Assembly: GCA_040219575.1 (NCBI GenBank)
Contig: JAVJSD010000141.1
Location: forward strand, 1-64,000
From: JAVJSD01 sp040219575
GTDB taxonomy: Bacteria; Planctomycetota; Planctomycetia; Pirellulales; Pirellulaceae
Length of the DNA stretch: 64,000 bases
Direction of reading: 5' to 3'
The notes under the pieces were generated by a model. That model searched no databases, had not been told where the DNA came from, and saw only the letters and a list, made by a program, of their open reading frames with translations. A program made the position numbers and the translations under genes. Shown here piece by piece: positions 35,659 through 46,310 of the stretch; the first letter of the stretch is position 1; every line of letters starts with the position of its first letter.

Positions 35659-38163
35659 GTGTCGGCGGGGGCTTTGGACAGCCAGACGGCGTCGCGCCGG
35701 CCGCCGCGTGTGCGGCCGCTGGTGCTGTTGTTGGCGGCTTACTGCGCGGGCGTGGTGCTGGCGCGGTATTGTCCGCAGCACTTTGTGTGGTGGTGGACGC
35801 TCTCGGCGACGGCGTCGGTGCTGTGGCTGGCGGCGTGGCTGTTGCGCCGCGATGGGCTGGCGGTGGTGTTTCTGTTGCTCGCCGTGCTGGCCGGCGGGGC
35901 GGCCTGGCTGCGCGTCACCTGGAATCACTTTGATCGCGACGAACTGGCGTTGTGGGCGGGCGAGGCGTTGCGGCCGACGGTGGTGGAAGGCGTCGTCGTC
36001 GCCGGACCGCGGCGGCTTCCGGCGCCGCCGCCCAATCCGATGCGGACGATTCCCGAGGGAGAGAAAACGGCGTTTGAACTGCAGGTCGGCCGCGTTCGCG
36101 ACGGCGAGCGCTGGCGGCGCGCCGCGGGGTGTGCGGTGCTGCTGGTCGACGGCGAAGCGCCCGCGCCGAAAATCGGCGACCGGCTGCGCGTGTTCGCGAA
36201 TCTGTCGGCCCCGTCGCGGGTCGAGAATCCCGGCCAGTTCGACTACGCCGCCCACGAGCGGGCGTCGCGCCGCACCAGCCTGCTGCGCGCGGCCGACCCC
36301 GACAGCATCGTGATTCTGGAGCGAGGCTCGTGGTGGCGGCCGGCATGGTGGTTGGAGGTGGTGCGCGACCGCGGCAAACAGTTGCTGCGGCGGTACGTGG
36401 GCCCGCGGCAGTCGGGACTGGCGATCGCCTTGCTGCTCGGCGCGCGGGAGGACCTCGATCGCGAGCAGACGGAGGATTTTTTCGCGGCCGGCGCGATTCA
36501 TCTGCTGGCGATTTCCGGACTGCACGTCGGCATCTTGGCGCTGGGCGTGTGGGGCCTGGGGCGGATCGGATTGTTGTCGCGGCGGAGGACGCTGGTGTGC
36601 GTCATCCTGCTGGTGGCCGCCTACGCCGTGCTGACCGGGGCGCGGCCTCCCGTGGTGCGCGCGGCGGTGTTGATCGGCGTGTTCTGCGGCGCCCGACTGC
36701 TGGGCCGGCCGGCGTCGTCGTTCAATGTGCTGGCGCTGGCCGGTTTCGTGGTGCTGGCGCTTTCTCCCGCGCAGTTGTTTCACGCGGGAACGCAGTTGTC
36801 GTTCTTGGCGGTGGCGACGTTGTTGGTCGTCGGCCGGTGGTTCGCGCCTCGCCCGCCGAGCGATCCGCTCGACCAGCTGGTCGCGCGCACGCGTCCCTGG
36901 CCGGTGCGGGCGGCGCGGTCGTTGGCGATCGGCGCCCTCAAACTGTGGCTGGTGAGCATGCTGGTCTGGCTGGTCGCGGCGCCGCTGGTGATGCATCAGT
37001 TCCACCTGCTGGCGTTTTCCGCGCTCGCGCTCAATCCGCTGCTGTGGCTGCCGATCGCGGCGGCGCTGTTCTCCGGATTCGGCGTGATGGTGTTCGGGGC
37101 GATTTTTCCGCCGCTCGGCCAGGCGTGCGGAGCGGTCTGCGCCGCCAGTCTCGACCTGGTCTGCTGGATGCTGCGGGAGGCCAACGTCGTTCCGGCCGGC
37201 CATATGTGGGTGGCCGGTCCGAATCAATTCTGGATGTTCGGCACGTACGCGCTGCTGGCGGCTTGCGTCTTGCTCCCGTTGCCAAGAGCGCGGCGTCACT
37301 GGTACGCGGCGATTGGTTGCGTCTGGTTGGCGGTCGGTTTGTTCAGCGCCGGTCCTTCTCGCTGGCCGCTGCCCGGCGAGCGGGCGTTGCATTGCACGTT
37401 CGTTTCGGTCGGCCACGGCACGAGTGTGCTGGTGGAGCTTCCCGACGGCAGGACGTTGCTGTACGACGCGGGGACGCTCAGTTCGCCGCACAGCGCCGCC
37501 CAGGCGATTTCCGGCGTGCTGTGGTCGCGGGGCCTTGAGCATCTCGATGCGGTCGTCATTTCGCACGCCGACGCCGATCACTACAACGCCCTGCCGGAAT
37601 TGCTGGAACGGTTCTCCATCGGCGCGGTCTATGTGTCGCCGGTGATGTTCCGCGACGACTCGCCCGCGCTCGATGCGCTGCGCAGGAAGATCGACGAGGC
37701 CGGCGTGCCGCTGCGCGAGGTTTCGTCGCTCGACCGTTTCGCGACGCCGCCGGAGTATCATCTCGAAGTGTTGCACCCGTTGCCCCAGGGCGTGGCGGGC
37801 AGCGACAACGCCAACAGCATCGTGTTGTTGGTCGAGTACGACGGCCGCCGCATCCTGTTGCCCGGCGACCTGGAGACGCCCGGACTGGAGGACGTGTTGG
37901 CCGAGCAGCCGCTCGACACCAACGTCGCGATGGCGCCCCATCACGGCAGCGGCCGCAGCAACCCGAGTGGTTTCGCCGCTTGGAGCACTCCCGAGTTCGT
38001 CGTCATCTCGGGCGGCCACAGCAGCATGTCGGCCGAGGTGCGCCAGGCCTATGAACAATCGGGCGCCGAAGTGCTGCACACGGCGGAGGTGGGGGCGGTG
38101 CGGATTCGCATTGCACCGGGAGAGGAGATTGAGGTGCGGAGTTGGCGGGAGGGGCCGTGGTGA
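35659..38163 (+). CDS. comEC: ComEC/Rec2 family DNA-uptake channel protein
   Basis: 834 residues from GTG 35659. Order of domains: N-terminal hydrophobic helices and a DUF4131 region (about 25-215), the Competence channel domain (about 240-520) with the family motif AGAIHLLAISGLHVGILALG (about 275-294), and a C-terminal metallo-beta-lactamase-like domain (about 570-834) with VVISHADADHYNALPE near residue 633 and PHHGSGRSNPSGF near 760. In transforming bacteria ComEC carries single-stranded DNA across the inner membrane, and the MBL domain may degrade the non-transported strand. Full length and intact, so a working channel is expected. The 3' end has a duplicated fragment at 41041-41077. Confidence 0.95.
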   Translation: MSAGALDSQTASRRPPRVRPLVLLLAAYCAGVVLARYCPQHFVWWWTLSATASVLWLAAWLLRRDGLAVVFLLLAVLAGGAAWLRVTWNHFDRDELALWAGEALRPTVVEGVVVAGPRRLPAPPPNPMRTIPEGEKTAFELQVGRVRDGERWRRAAGCAVLLVDGEAPAPKIGDRLRVFANLSAPSRVENPGQFDYAAHERASRRTSLLRAADPDSIVILERGSWWRPAWWLEVVRDRGKQLLRRYVGPRQSGLAIALLLGAREDLDREQTEDFFAAGAIHLLAISGLHVGILALGVWGLGRIGLLSRRRTLVCVILLVAAYAVLTGARPPVVRAAVLIGVFCGARLLGRPASSFNVLALAGFVVLALSPAQLFHAGTQLSFLAVATLLVVGRWFAPRPPSDPLDQLVARTRPWPVRAARSLAIGALKLWLVSMLVWLVAAPLVMHQFHLLAFSALALNPLLWLPIAAALFSGFGVMVFGAIFPPLGQACGAVCAASLDLVCWMLREANVVPAGHMWVAGPNQFWMFGTYALLAACVLLPLPRARRHWYAAIGCVWLAVGLFSAGPSRWPLPGERALHCTFVSVGHGTSVLVELPDGRTLLYDAGTLSSPHSAAQAISGVLWSRGLEHLDAVVISHADADHYNALPELLERFSIGAVYVSPVMFRDDSPALDALRRKIDEAGVPLREVSSLDRFATPPEYHLEVLHPLPQGVAGSDNANSIVLLVEYDGRRILLPGDLETPGLEDVLAEQPLDTNVAMAPHHGSGRSNPSGFAAWSTPEFVVISGGHSSMSAEVRQAYEQSGAEVLHTAEVGAVRIRIAPGEEIEVRSWREGPW

Positions 38164-38437
38164 GGGGTCGGGACTTGGCGGCGGTGTGTTCGGCGTGAAT
38201 AACCAATAACCAATAACCAATAACCAATAACCAATGACCAATGACTAAGGGAATGCCGAAAGCGGATGATTGAACGCCGGTTGTTGCTCGTCTCGGAGGT
38301 GGCTCGGATTTGAGAGGTGACGACGGAACTTTTTTCCGACACGTTGCCGCTTGTTGTTTGGGCCGCCAAAGCGGGGCCAACCATTTCCGAAGAGGGGCGT
38401 CACGTCCACCCAAGTGAGATGACTGGCCCGGCTGAAA
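38064..38437. repeat. Composite repeat module, copy 1 (comEC 3' end, heptad array, long repeat)
   Basis: Three parts in the order A-B-C. A: comEC 3' coding end (38064-38099). B: tandem ATAACCA-type heptads (about 38198-38249) followed by GCCGAAAGCGG. C: a block from ATTGAACGCCG (38271) to GTCACGTCCACCCAAGTGAG-ATG-CTGGCCCG (38437). The same three parts recur at 40926-41162 in the order C-A-B. The end of C also supplies the C-terminal codons of the zinc-ribbon gene at 38400-38831. Confidence 0.8.
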
Positions 38438-38831
38438 TCACGATCGGATACGACGGGCCCAGCCCATGCACGACGCCGTCCGTTTGCGAACCGATCACCA
38501 CCACCACACCGATCACCACCAGCAGCAGCGTCAGCGCCCCCACGCCGATCCCGGCGATCGCCCAGATCCAGCCCTTGCTGATTCCGCCCCGACTTCGCCC
38601 ACCGTGCGCCGGCCAGAATGTGGGCGCCGAGCCGGTGGGTGAATAGGCGGGCGACGGCGACTGCCAGCCGGTTGGCGCGGGTGCGACTGGGCCGGGTGCA
38701 TGTTGCGGGCTGAGTGACACCGGCACAATCAGCGGGAAGCCGCACATGGTGCACTGGATTTGCCTGCCGGCGTATTCGTCGGATACCGCCAAAGGCTGCT
38801 GACAGGCGGGACAGAGGAATTGGATCGCCAT
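38400..38831 (-). CDS. Zinc-ribbon membrane protein
   Basis: 143 residues. An N-terminal zinc ribbon (FLCPACQQPLAV...IQCTMCGFPL, Cys pairs at about 7/10 and 28/31), a Pro/Ser-rich linker, and one strong membrane helix (AIAGIGVGALTLLLVVIGVVVVI, about 92-114). The last residues, VISLGWT, are encoded by the dispersed repeat that ends at 38437, so the gene may have been cut or extended by that repeat. ATG 38831 is preceded by AAGGTGA. Similar zinc-ribbon-plus-helix proteins are common in planctomycetes; function unknown. Confidence 0.7.
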   Translation of the reverse strand: MAIQFLCPACQQPLAVSDEYAGRQIQCTMCGFPLIVPVSLSPQHAPGPVAPAPTGWQSPSPAYSPTGSAPTFWPAHGGRSRGGISKGWIWAIAGIGVGALTLLLVVIGVVVVIGSQTDGVVHGLGPSYPIVISAGPVISLGWT

Positions 38832-39450
38832 CGGTCGTCACCTTGAAATCCAGGCGTAGTTCAGGAATCGGGCGTCGGCGACCTCCTGACTTCGCCAGCA
38901 TAGAAGAGTCGGCTGCGCGGCGTCGAACTCGCTACGGCCGGACTATGCGCCCTCCCTCCCGCCGGCGAGATCGAACGGTTCGTGGTCGACGAGATACAAA
39001 CGACCGACACACCGGTTGGATCGACGTCGGTGCTCAATACCTACCCATTACAATCACGCAAAGGGCGACTTGTCGTACGAGTACTGGCTCGGCACACTTG
39101 CTGCGCGCCATGTCCCGCGCTCTCCAATTCGCTCGCCACTCCTCGAACCACTCTTGAGACATCGCGCATGGGCACGCCCGATGCAACCGTTCATCCCGGT
39201 ACCGGCGAGGATTCACCTGGCCTGATCGAACGTTTGCATTCGGCCTACCTGATGGATGGTTCGATGCTGGCGCCGTTTGGAACGGTGGTCTGGTTGCCGA
39301 CCGATGAAGTCGCAGCCTATCGAAAGCTGGCGCGCAGACGCGAAAACATATTGGCACCCTCGGATGGACCGCGCCTTGCGCCTCGGCGTGCGACCATCTG
39401 TATGATCTGGTATGATGAAGGCTCAACGGTTTCTTGTCAGGATAAGCGTC
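38832..39450. other. 619-base gap; possible remnant coding segment at 39169-39420
   Basis: A plus-strand frame opening with ATG 39169 reads protein-like for about 65 codons (GLIERLHSAYLMDG, VVWLPTDEVAAYRKLARRRE), then runs on into the next gene in another frame with no sensible end. It lacks a ribosome-binding site. I treat it as a possible gene remnant rather than a gene. Nothing else is recognised in the gap. Confidence 0.3.
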
Positions 39451-40872
39451 ATGGCGAGCGTTCGGCTCTTTCACTCTCAAATCGAATCGGGGCGTCTGCC
39501 CAATCTCTGCATTTGCTGCGGCGCGCCGGCCACCCTGCGGCGCCGGCACAAGTTCTGGTCTGCGCCCTTCTCCCGCATCATGATGTACAAGCACTACTTT
39601 GCTGGTACGTCGATGAACTATGTTCGCGGCCTCTACAAGCGAGAGATCGTTGTGCCGCTGTGCGAGCAGCATCGCCATCGGCTTGCCTGGCCGCTGTACA
39701 TGTCGTTTGGAATCTTCGCGCTCCTGTTCCTGTTCATGGGCAGCTTTGTTACCGGAGTTTGCGGCGGAGCGTTCGTGGCGGGACTCGGCTGGTTTCTCCC
39801 CATTGCCGGACTGTGCTTCGTCACCCTGATTGCCAGCGGCATCGCCTTCTCCTTCGTGCGGCTCTACACGCCGCAGTACTGCGACCTCACCGATCAGTAT
39901 ATCGAGCTGAATTGCATCTCCGAGCAGTTCGCCGCCGCCGCGCAAGCCTTCGGCGCGCAGCCAACCGCCAGCGCGTCGTTGGGAGAGGGGCTGGCGAAGG
40001 GCTACCATGTTTACGCGGTTGTGGCGAGCGTCGTGGCCCTGGGATTTATCGGCGCGATGATTCTTGTCTTGATAGGTCTCTTCGGCGGCTTGGGGGGCCG
40101 CGCCGCGAGCGAGCCTTCCGGCGCGGCGGCGTTCAAGCCGTCGCCCGCTGAGGACGAAGATGCTTCTCCCTTTCGAGGGGCGCTGCTGATGGTCAACTTC
40201 GAGCGCGACGGCTTCGCCGAATTTCAGAATGCGACGGCCGTCCGCGACGGCTCGAGCCGCCGGTTTCATGGTGTGCTGACGGGAACACGGCAGCCTCAAA
40301 TCGTCGCCGGCAAGGCGGGTACGGCGCTGCGGTTCGACGGCCGGGACGATCGGATTGTGATTCCACGGCTCCGCGACGCGCTGGCCGGGGGCGCCAAGCA
40401 ATTGACGGTGGCCGCCTGGGTGCGTGTTGAAAAGGAAGCGGGCGATGGATTCGTCTTCAACGCCGGACACCACGGAGGTTCGGAGATCGCCCTCTACCAT
40501 AGCGACGACGAAGTGGTCTTTTCCTTAGCGGCAAAGCATGGCGGCGCTAATCTGGCGGCGCCGCGCGACAAGACGCCGGGTTGGCATCATTGGGCCGGCG
40601 TTTGGGACGGCAAGGAGCAACGCCTTTACGTCGATGGCCGCCGCGTCGCCGTGCAGCCCACAACCATTGCAGCACTCAACAGCTTATCACTCACCTCGGA
40701 AGTCGCGCACGTGGGCGCTACGGCCAAGATCTTTCGCCGCGAAGAACGCCACTTTCAGGGCGCCATCGACGAACTTCTACTGCTTCCCCGCGCGTTCGAT
40801 GACGTCGCGATTCATGCCCTCTATCAAAGAGGACAAGAAAACAGACCGATACCTGTATTCAAATCGCAATGA
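39451..40872 (+). CDS. Membrane protein with zinc-ribbon-like N-terminus and C-terminal LamG-like domain
   Basis: 473 residues. N-terminal cysteine motif LCICCGAPA (about 19-27), then two adjacent hydrophobic segments (FGIFALLFLFMGSFVTGVCG and FLPIAGLCFVTLIASGIAF, about 86-135), a third helix (VVASVVALGFIGAMILVLIG, about 190-209), and a C-terminal laminin-G / concanavalin-like jelly roll (about 260-465): GTALRFDGRDDRIVIP, QLTVAAWVRVEKEAG, HHWAGVWDGKEQRLYVDGRR, FQGAIDELLLLPRAF. LamG-type domains bind glycans or proteins. ATG 39451 has AGGATAAG at suitable spacing; an ATG at 39412 is also in frame. Confidence 0.75.
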   Translation: MASVRLFHSQIESGRLPNLCICCGAPATLRRRHKFWSAPFSRIMMYKHYFAGTSMNYVRGLYKREIVVPLCEQHRHRLAWPLYMSFGIFALLFLFMGSFVTGVCGGAFVAGLGWFLPIAGLCFVTLIASGIAFSFVRLYTPQYCDLTDQYIELNCISEQFAAAAQAFGAQPTASASLGEGLAKGYHVYAVVASVVALGFIGAMILVLIGLFGGLGGRAASEPSGAAAFKPSPAEDEDASPFRGALLMVNFERDGFAEFQNATAVRDGSSRRFHGVLTGTRQPQIVAGKAGTALRFDGRDDRIVIPRLRDALAGGAKQLTVAAWVRVEKEAGDGFVFNAGHHGGSEIALYHSDDEVVFSLAAKHGGANLAAPRDKTPGWHHWAGVWDGKEQRLYVDGRRVAVQPTTIAALNSLSLTSEVAHVGATAKIFRREERHFQGAIDELLLLPRAFDDVAIHALYQRGQENRPIPVFKSQ

Positions 40873-40925
40873 CGATCGGCATGCTCGAAGGTTGATCTGT
40901 TGCTAGGCAGGCGTTCGTCTTTGGC

Positions 40926-41162
40926 GATTGAACGCCGACGACGGAGCCAAAGCGAGGCCAGCCATTTCTGAAGAGGGGCGACACGTCCACCCAAGTGAGA
41001 TGGCTGGCCCGACTGGCCGGCACGACTGGCCGGCAGTCCGGCGCTGAAATGCTGCACACGGCGGAGGTGGGGGCGGCGTGAATGACCAAGGACCAAGGAC
41101 CAAGGACTAAGGACTAAGGACTAAGGACTAAGGGAAAGCCGAAAGCCGAAAGCCGAAAGCGG
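40926..41162. repeat. Composite repeat module, copy 2, in permuted order (C-A-B)
   Basis: C at 40926-41015 (ATTGAACGCCG through the GACACGTCCACCCAAGTGAG block), A at 41041-41076 (comEC 3'-end fragment, two mismatches to 38064-38099), B at 41079-41162 (GGACCAA/GGACTAA heptads followed by four GCCGAAA units). No gene lies in 40873-41253. Confidence 0.8.
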
Positions 41163-41253
41163 AGAGTGGGTTGATGCTTTGCGGTGCATGCTTTCGGCTT
41201 TCGTTCTGGCGGTTAGTCTTCCGCCGCGGGGCGGCTTGGGCGATAATTGTGGG

Positions 41254-41889
41254 ATGTGGCCGACTTCCGACGATACGCAGGAACTTCTCGACGGCGCGCG
41301 CGGCGGCGACGACGATGCGGTGAATCAGCTGCTCGATCGGCATCGCGATGCGCTGCGGCGGATGGTGCAGATGCGGTTGGATCACAAGATTCAGCGGCGG
41401 GTGGATGTGAGCGACGTGGTGCAGGACGTGTTGGTGGAGGCGAACCGCCGCCTGGCGACGTATCTGCAGGATCCGGTGATGCCGTTTCATCTGTGGCTGC
41501 GGCAGATCGCCCGCGACCGCATCATCGACGCCCATCGGCGGCATCGGGCCTCGGCCCGGCGGAGCGTCGATCGCGAGCAGCCGCTGGCCGCCCCGGCCGG
41601 CTTCGATCGTTCGACGATGGACCTGGTGGTGCAGATCAGCGACGGGGAGCTCACGCCGGCCGCCGCCGCCACGCAGCAGGAGCTGGCGCGGCGGGTGGAG
41701 GCGGCCGTCGGCCGGCTCGGCGAGCAGGACGCCGAGATCATCATCATGCGGCATTACGAGCAACTCTCGAACCAGGAAGTGTCGCAGGCGCTCGGCCTGA
41801 CCGAGCCGGCCGCCAGCATGCGTTATCTGCGGGCCGTTCGTCGCCTGCGGGAAATGCTGATGCAAGGCGACGACGAAAGTTCGACCTGA
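41254..41889 (+). CDS. ECF-type sigma factor, planctomycete kinase-linked group
   Basis: 211 residues. Region 2 is clear (AVNQLLDRHRDALRRMVQMR, DVSDVVQDVLVEANRRLATY, about 51-70), and region 4 (AEIIIMRHYEQLSNQEVSQALGL, about 165-187, ending with YLRAVRRLREML) is a helix-turn-helix. This group resembles the planctomycete sigma factors that are encoded beside Ser/Thr kinases, and the next gene, 13 bases downstream, is such a kinase. No anti-sigma gene is present, so control by kinase phosphorylation is a reasonable inference. ATG 41254 is the chosen start; nothing upstream adds sigma-like sequence. Confidence 0.9.
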   Translation: MWPTSDDTQELLDGARGGDDDAVNQLLDRHRDALRRMVQMRLDHKIQRRVDVSDVVQDVLVEANRRLATYLQDPVMPFHLWLRQIARDRIIDAHRRHRASARRSVDREQPLAAPAGFDRSTMDLVVQISDGELTPAAAATQQELARRVEAAVGRLGEQDAEIIIMRHYEQLSNQEVSQALGLTEPAASMRYLRAVRRLREMLMQGDDESST

Positions 41890-41902
41890 CGGCGGCCACA
41901 TC

Positions 41903-43573
<1,671 letters not shown>

Positions 43574-43592
43574 ATGTTCATTTCGTAAGTCC

Positions 43593-44609
43593 CTAGGCAG
43601 CTAGGGTCCTGCGGTACGTCCGGGGAGGGTAAAGCAGCCGCTCGAATCGTTTCGGGCGGCGGCTGAACCAGGCGCGGCCGCGCTGTTCCTGTCGGCGCGT
43701 TCGGTCAAACGGCGTGGCGCGAACGAGGGGCGTCCCGGTGTACGTCCAACTGTATGGGTGTGCGTAATTCGCATTGTAGTCCTTGAGATAGGCGATCAAC
43801 CGCTGCTCGAATTCCGTCGCCGAGCCGAATTCACCGCGCTGTAGGAAGCGACGCTGCAACACCCCGAACCACAACTCGACCTGATTCAACCACGAACCAT
43901 GCTTCGGAGTGAAATGAAAGACGTGCTTGTGCGACGGGTCGGTCAGAAACGCGCGACGATCGGCTCCTCGCTCCAGTTGTTTCGGATCGATCCGCAGATC
44001 GCACCAGTCGGCTACAACTTCGCAGACCGCCAGGCTCCAGTGCGTGTTCAGATTATCCAGCACCCAATCGTAGTGCTCCATGTCGGGAAACTGTTCCCGC
44101 GCGTGTTGCAGATGGGCGGCGAAGTCCGCGGCGGTCCGGGTTTGGCCCAGGTTCCATGCGACTTGACCGGTGGGAACCGCAAACGAGGCGATCAAGGCGC
44201 GTGTGCCGTGACGGATGTACTCGTGCTCGCGTCGCTCGGGAATGCCGCACATCACGGGTTTGGTTGGATGTTTGCGTTCGAGAATCTGCATGCCCGTCTT
44301 TTCGTCGCAACAGATCACGAGTCGGCCTTGCTCATACAGTCGCGGTGCGTCGACATACAACTTGCAAATGTCTCGCGCCTTCTCCTCGAAATCGGGGTCG
44401 TGGCTGTTGAGCCAGTACTGCGACTTGTGCGGTTTCAGGTCGCCTTCTTCCAGGATTCGCCAAATGGTCGAGCGGCTCATCTCTTCGGCATGCTTCTGGT
44501 TGAGAATCGTCCTGGCGAGATCGTCCAGGGTCCAGCGTGTCGCATGGCAGTCGTAGTCCGCAGGCTGACTCGTCGCCGTCGAAATCACGTCAACACGTTC
44601 CGCGGGGGG
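43593..44609 (-). CDS. IS630 transposase, catalytic part (second frame)
   Basis: About 338 codons with the DDE catalytic domain: first D in VICCDEKTGMQ, second in WVLDNLNTHWSL, and E in SWLNQVELWFGVLQRRF, the standard IS630 arrangement. It has no start of its own; the sequence follows the first frame (44590-44892) after a shift at six Cs (44604-44609 complement). Homologues normally read continuously through RRFSP-xERxxV at this point, so a single extra C explains the split. Whether the shift is programmed slippage, a natural lesion or a sequencing error cannot be decided here. The stop lies just inside the left inverted repeat. Confidence 0.85.
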   Translation of the reverse strand, partial: PPAERVDVISTATSQPADYDCHATRWTLDDLARTILNQKHAEEMSRSTIWRILEEGDLKPHKSQYWLNSHDPDFEEKARDICKLYVDAPRLYEQGRLVICCDEKTGMQILERKHPTKPVMCGIPERREHEYIRHGTRALIASFAVPTGQVAWNLGQTRTAADFAAHLQHAREQFPDMEHYDWVLDNLNTHWSLAVCEVVADWCDLRIDPKQLERGADRRAFLTDPSHKHVFHFTPKHGSWLNQVELWFGVLQRRFLQRGEFGSATEFEQRLIAYLKDYNANYAHPYSWTYTGTPLVRATPFDRTRRQEQRGRAWFSRRPKRFERLLYPPRTYRRTLAA

Positions 44610-44892
44610 AAAATCTCCGCGGCCGGCCCGACCGCGGAGCGTCTTGCAGGCCGGGCAAACCCTCGGCCGCAAACCGCCTTCGCCAGTTCGCGGCCGTATC
44701 TCTGGCGCAGCCAAACTCTGTGGCGATCTGCAAATTGGTGGGAGCATCATCATCCGCGGCCCGCAAAACGATCTTGGCCCGGAAGACAAATGCCTGCGGG
44801 GTGGAGTGGGCACGAACCAAAGTTTCCAACTGTTCGCGTGCTTCGTGATCCAACGCAATCAGCGGCGCATGGGGTGAAGGCATTGCTTGCAT
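44590..44892 (-). CDS. IS630 transposase, DNA-binding N-terminal part (first frame)
   Basis: 100 residues containing the helix-turn-helix of IS630 transposases (LQIATEFGCARDTAANWRRRF, in part, about 54-73) and the GLQDAPRSGRPRRFSP linker. It ends 20 bases after the C6 run with a stop in this frame. The family normally has this region fused to the DDE domain. Starts at ATG 44892, 89 bases inside the right inverted repeat. Confidence 0.85.
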   Translation of the reverse strand: MQAMPSPHAPLIALDHEAREQLETLVRAHSTPQAFVFRAKIVLRAADDDAPTNLQIATEFGCARDTAANWRRRFAAEGLPGLQDAPRSGRPRRFSPRGTC

Positions 44893-45321
44893 CCTTGCAG
44901 GGCGTTCGGGATTCCATCGTGGATTCCTCCAAATACCCCAAACTCGCCGGTCATGTCTACACCAACTAGAACTGAAGAACGACTTACGAAATGAACATCT
45001 AGGACAATCCGGCCAAGGCGAATTCTACCGCTTGTGCGCAGGCGAGGGTGGACCTGGAGCGAATATGCGAATCAAGAGAGTGGCAGGCCGCTTGTTCGCG
45101 TTCGAAAGTGCCACAACCGCACGTTTGCTCATTGGATTTCACCAGACTTCCGGGGCGTGGGCTGAACTTTTCGGATTTCCGGCGACGTTCTCGATGAGTC
45201 TTCAAACTGAGCCTGGCCTACACTTGGATGCGCGGCCGGTTTCGACGCAACGATCACGATGCGCCGTCGGTGCGGCTGCTTGGGTAGATGGCGTGCGGAT
45301 CGAATCCGTCGAGGCAGGCCA

Positions 45322-46296
45322 ATGAACATCGCCAGAACACTGATCGTCAGCACCGCGGATTCGTCGGCGAGCTTGCTCGAGATGATCCTCAAGCAGGTGG
45401 GGCACGACGTGCTGATTGCGACCGACGCCGCGCAGGCCACGCAGTCGGCGTCGCAGACGCGCATCGATCTGTTGCTCGTCGAACCACGACGCTCCGGCTT
45501 GAGCGCGGTCGAGATGGTCAACCGCTTCCAGACCGCGCCGGGCCTGGAAGAGACCCCCGTGATCGTCGTCACGCAGAGCGACCGCGACGACGAACTAGAG
45601 AAGGCCCTGGCCGCCGGCGCCGATGATTACCTCTGCGCGCCGTTTTCTCCAAGCGTGGTCATGGCCCGCGTCAACGCCGTCCTGCGAACGTCCCGGGCTC
45701 GTCAGGAGATGCTCATCGCCCGGCAGCGATACCACGTCGCCGCCCGCGCCGCCGAATGCGGTCTGTGGGAGTGGGACATCGTCCACGACCGGCTGTACCT
45801 CACCAAGCCGCTTCAGGAAATGTTGATGCTCGGCGGCCCGTTGCCCGGCACGTTCGAGGCCCTGCTGGAGATGATTCATCCCCAGGACCGCCAGCTCTTG
45901 CGCAACGCCGCCCGCGAGCACCTGGGGGGCTACACCGATCTGCTCGACTCGGAACTGCGCATCCCCAGCAGCGCCGAACCGGAGCGTTGGTTTCTGTGTC
46001 GAGGACAGGCGTTTCGCAGCGCCACCGGTTGGGCCGAACGCGTGGTGGGCGCCTTCGTCGATATCTCGGCCCGCAAGTCGATGGAGAATGCCCTGCGCGA
46101 TTCGCTGCGGGAGCTGGCGACCGCCAAGGCCAGCATCGAACAGCAAGCCCGGCAACTTACCCAGCAGAACGACCTGCTGCACGAGGTCCGCGTCGAACTG
46201 GAGCGCAAGTCGATTCAGCTCGAACTGCACAATCGCGAACTGCAACAAGCCGCGCTGGCGCAGGGAACGAGCAACGAGGCCGGGCGGGATGCGTAA
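45322..46296 (+). CDS. Degenerate receiver-PAS-coiled-coil signalling protein
   Basis: 324 residues. An N-terminal REC-like domain (about 1-125) keeps the fold pattern (TLIVST, DLLLVEPRRSG, PVIVVTQSD, GADDYLCAPFSP), but the phosphorylatable Asp is Glu54 and the conserved Lys before PF is Ala106, so it probably cannot be phosphorylated. A PAS domain of the PAS_3 type follows (about 130-245: AECGLWEWDIVHDRLYLTK, MIHPQDR, WFLCRGQAFRSATGWAERVVG), ending DISARKSMENAL. A coiled coil (about 262-310, SIEQQARQLTQQNDLLHEVR) closes the protein. There is no kinase or other output domain, so it likely works by protein contact. The 322 bases between the IS and this ATG show no clear gene. Confidence 0.85.
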   Translation: MNIARTLIVSTADSSASLLEMILKQVGHDVLIATDAAQATQSASQTRIDLLLVEPRRSGLSAVEMVNRFQTAPGLEETPVIVVTQSDRDDELEKALAAGADDYLCAPFSPSVVMARVNAVLRTSRARQEMLIARQRYHVAARAAECGLWEWDIVHDRLYLTKPLQEMLMLGGPLPGTFEALLEMIHPQDRQLLRNAAREHLGGYTDLLDSELRIPSSAEPERWFLCRGQAFRSATGWAERVVGAFVDISARKSMENALRDSLRELATAKASIEQQARQLTQQNDLLHEVRVELERKSIQLELHNRELQQAALAQGTSNEAGRDA

Positions 46297-46310
46297 ACGG
46301 CGGCGGGCGG

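Noticed and set aside
35515..38241. A 908-codon open frame on the minus strand opposite comEC
   Set aside because: Arg/Gln/His-rich shadow of comEC; no domain and no start signals.
39169..39420. A separate gene before the LamG-domain gene
   Set aside because: Protein-like for about 65 codons but without a ribosome-binding site or a natural end; recorded only as a possible remnant.
45065..45325. A frame that ends with an ATGA overlap on the receiver-PAS gene
   Set aside because: The overlap is suggestive, but the sequence has no domain and no good start, and it begins next to the IS insertion; most likely chance.
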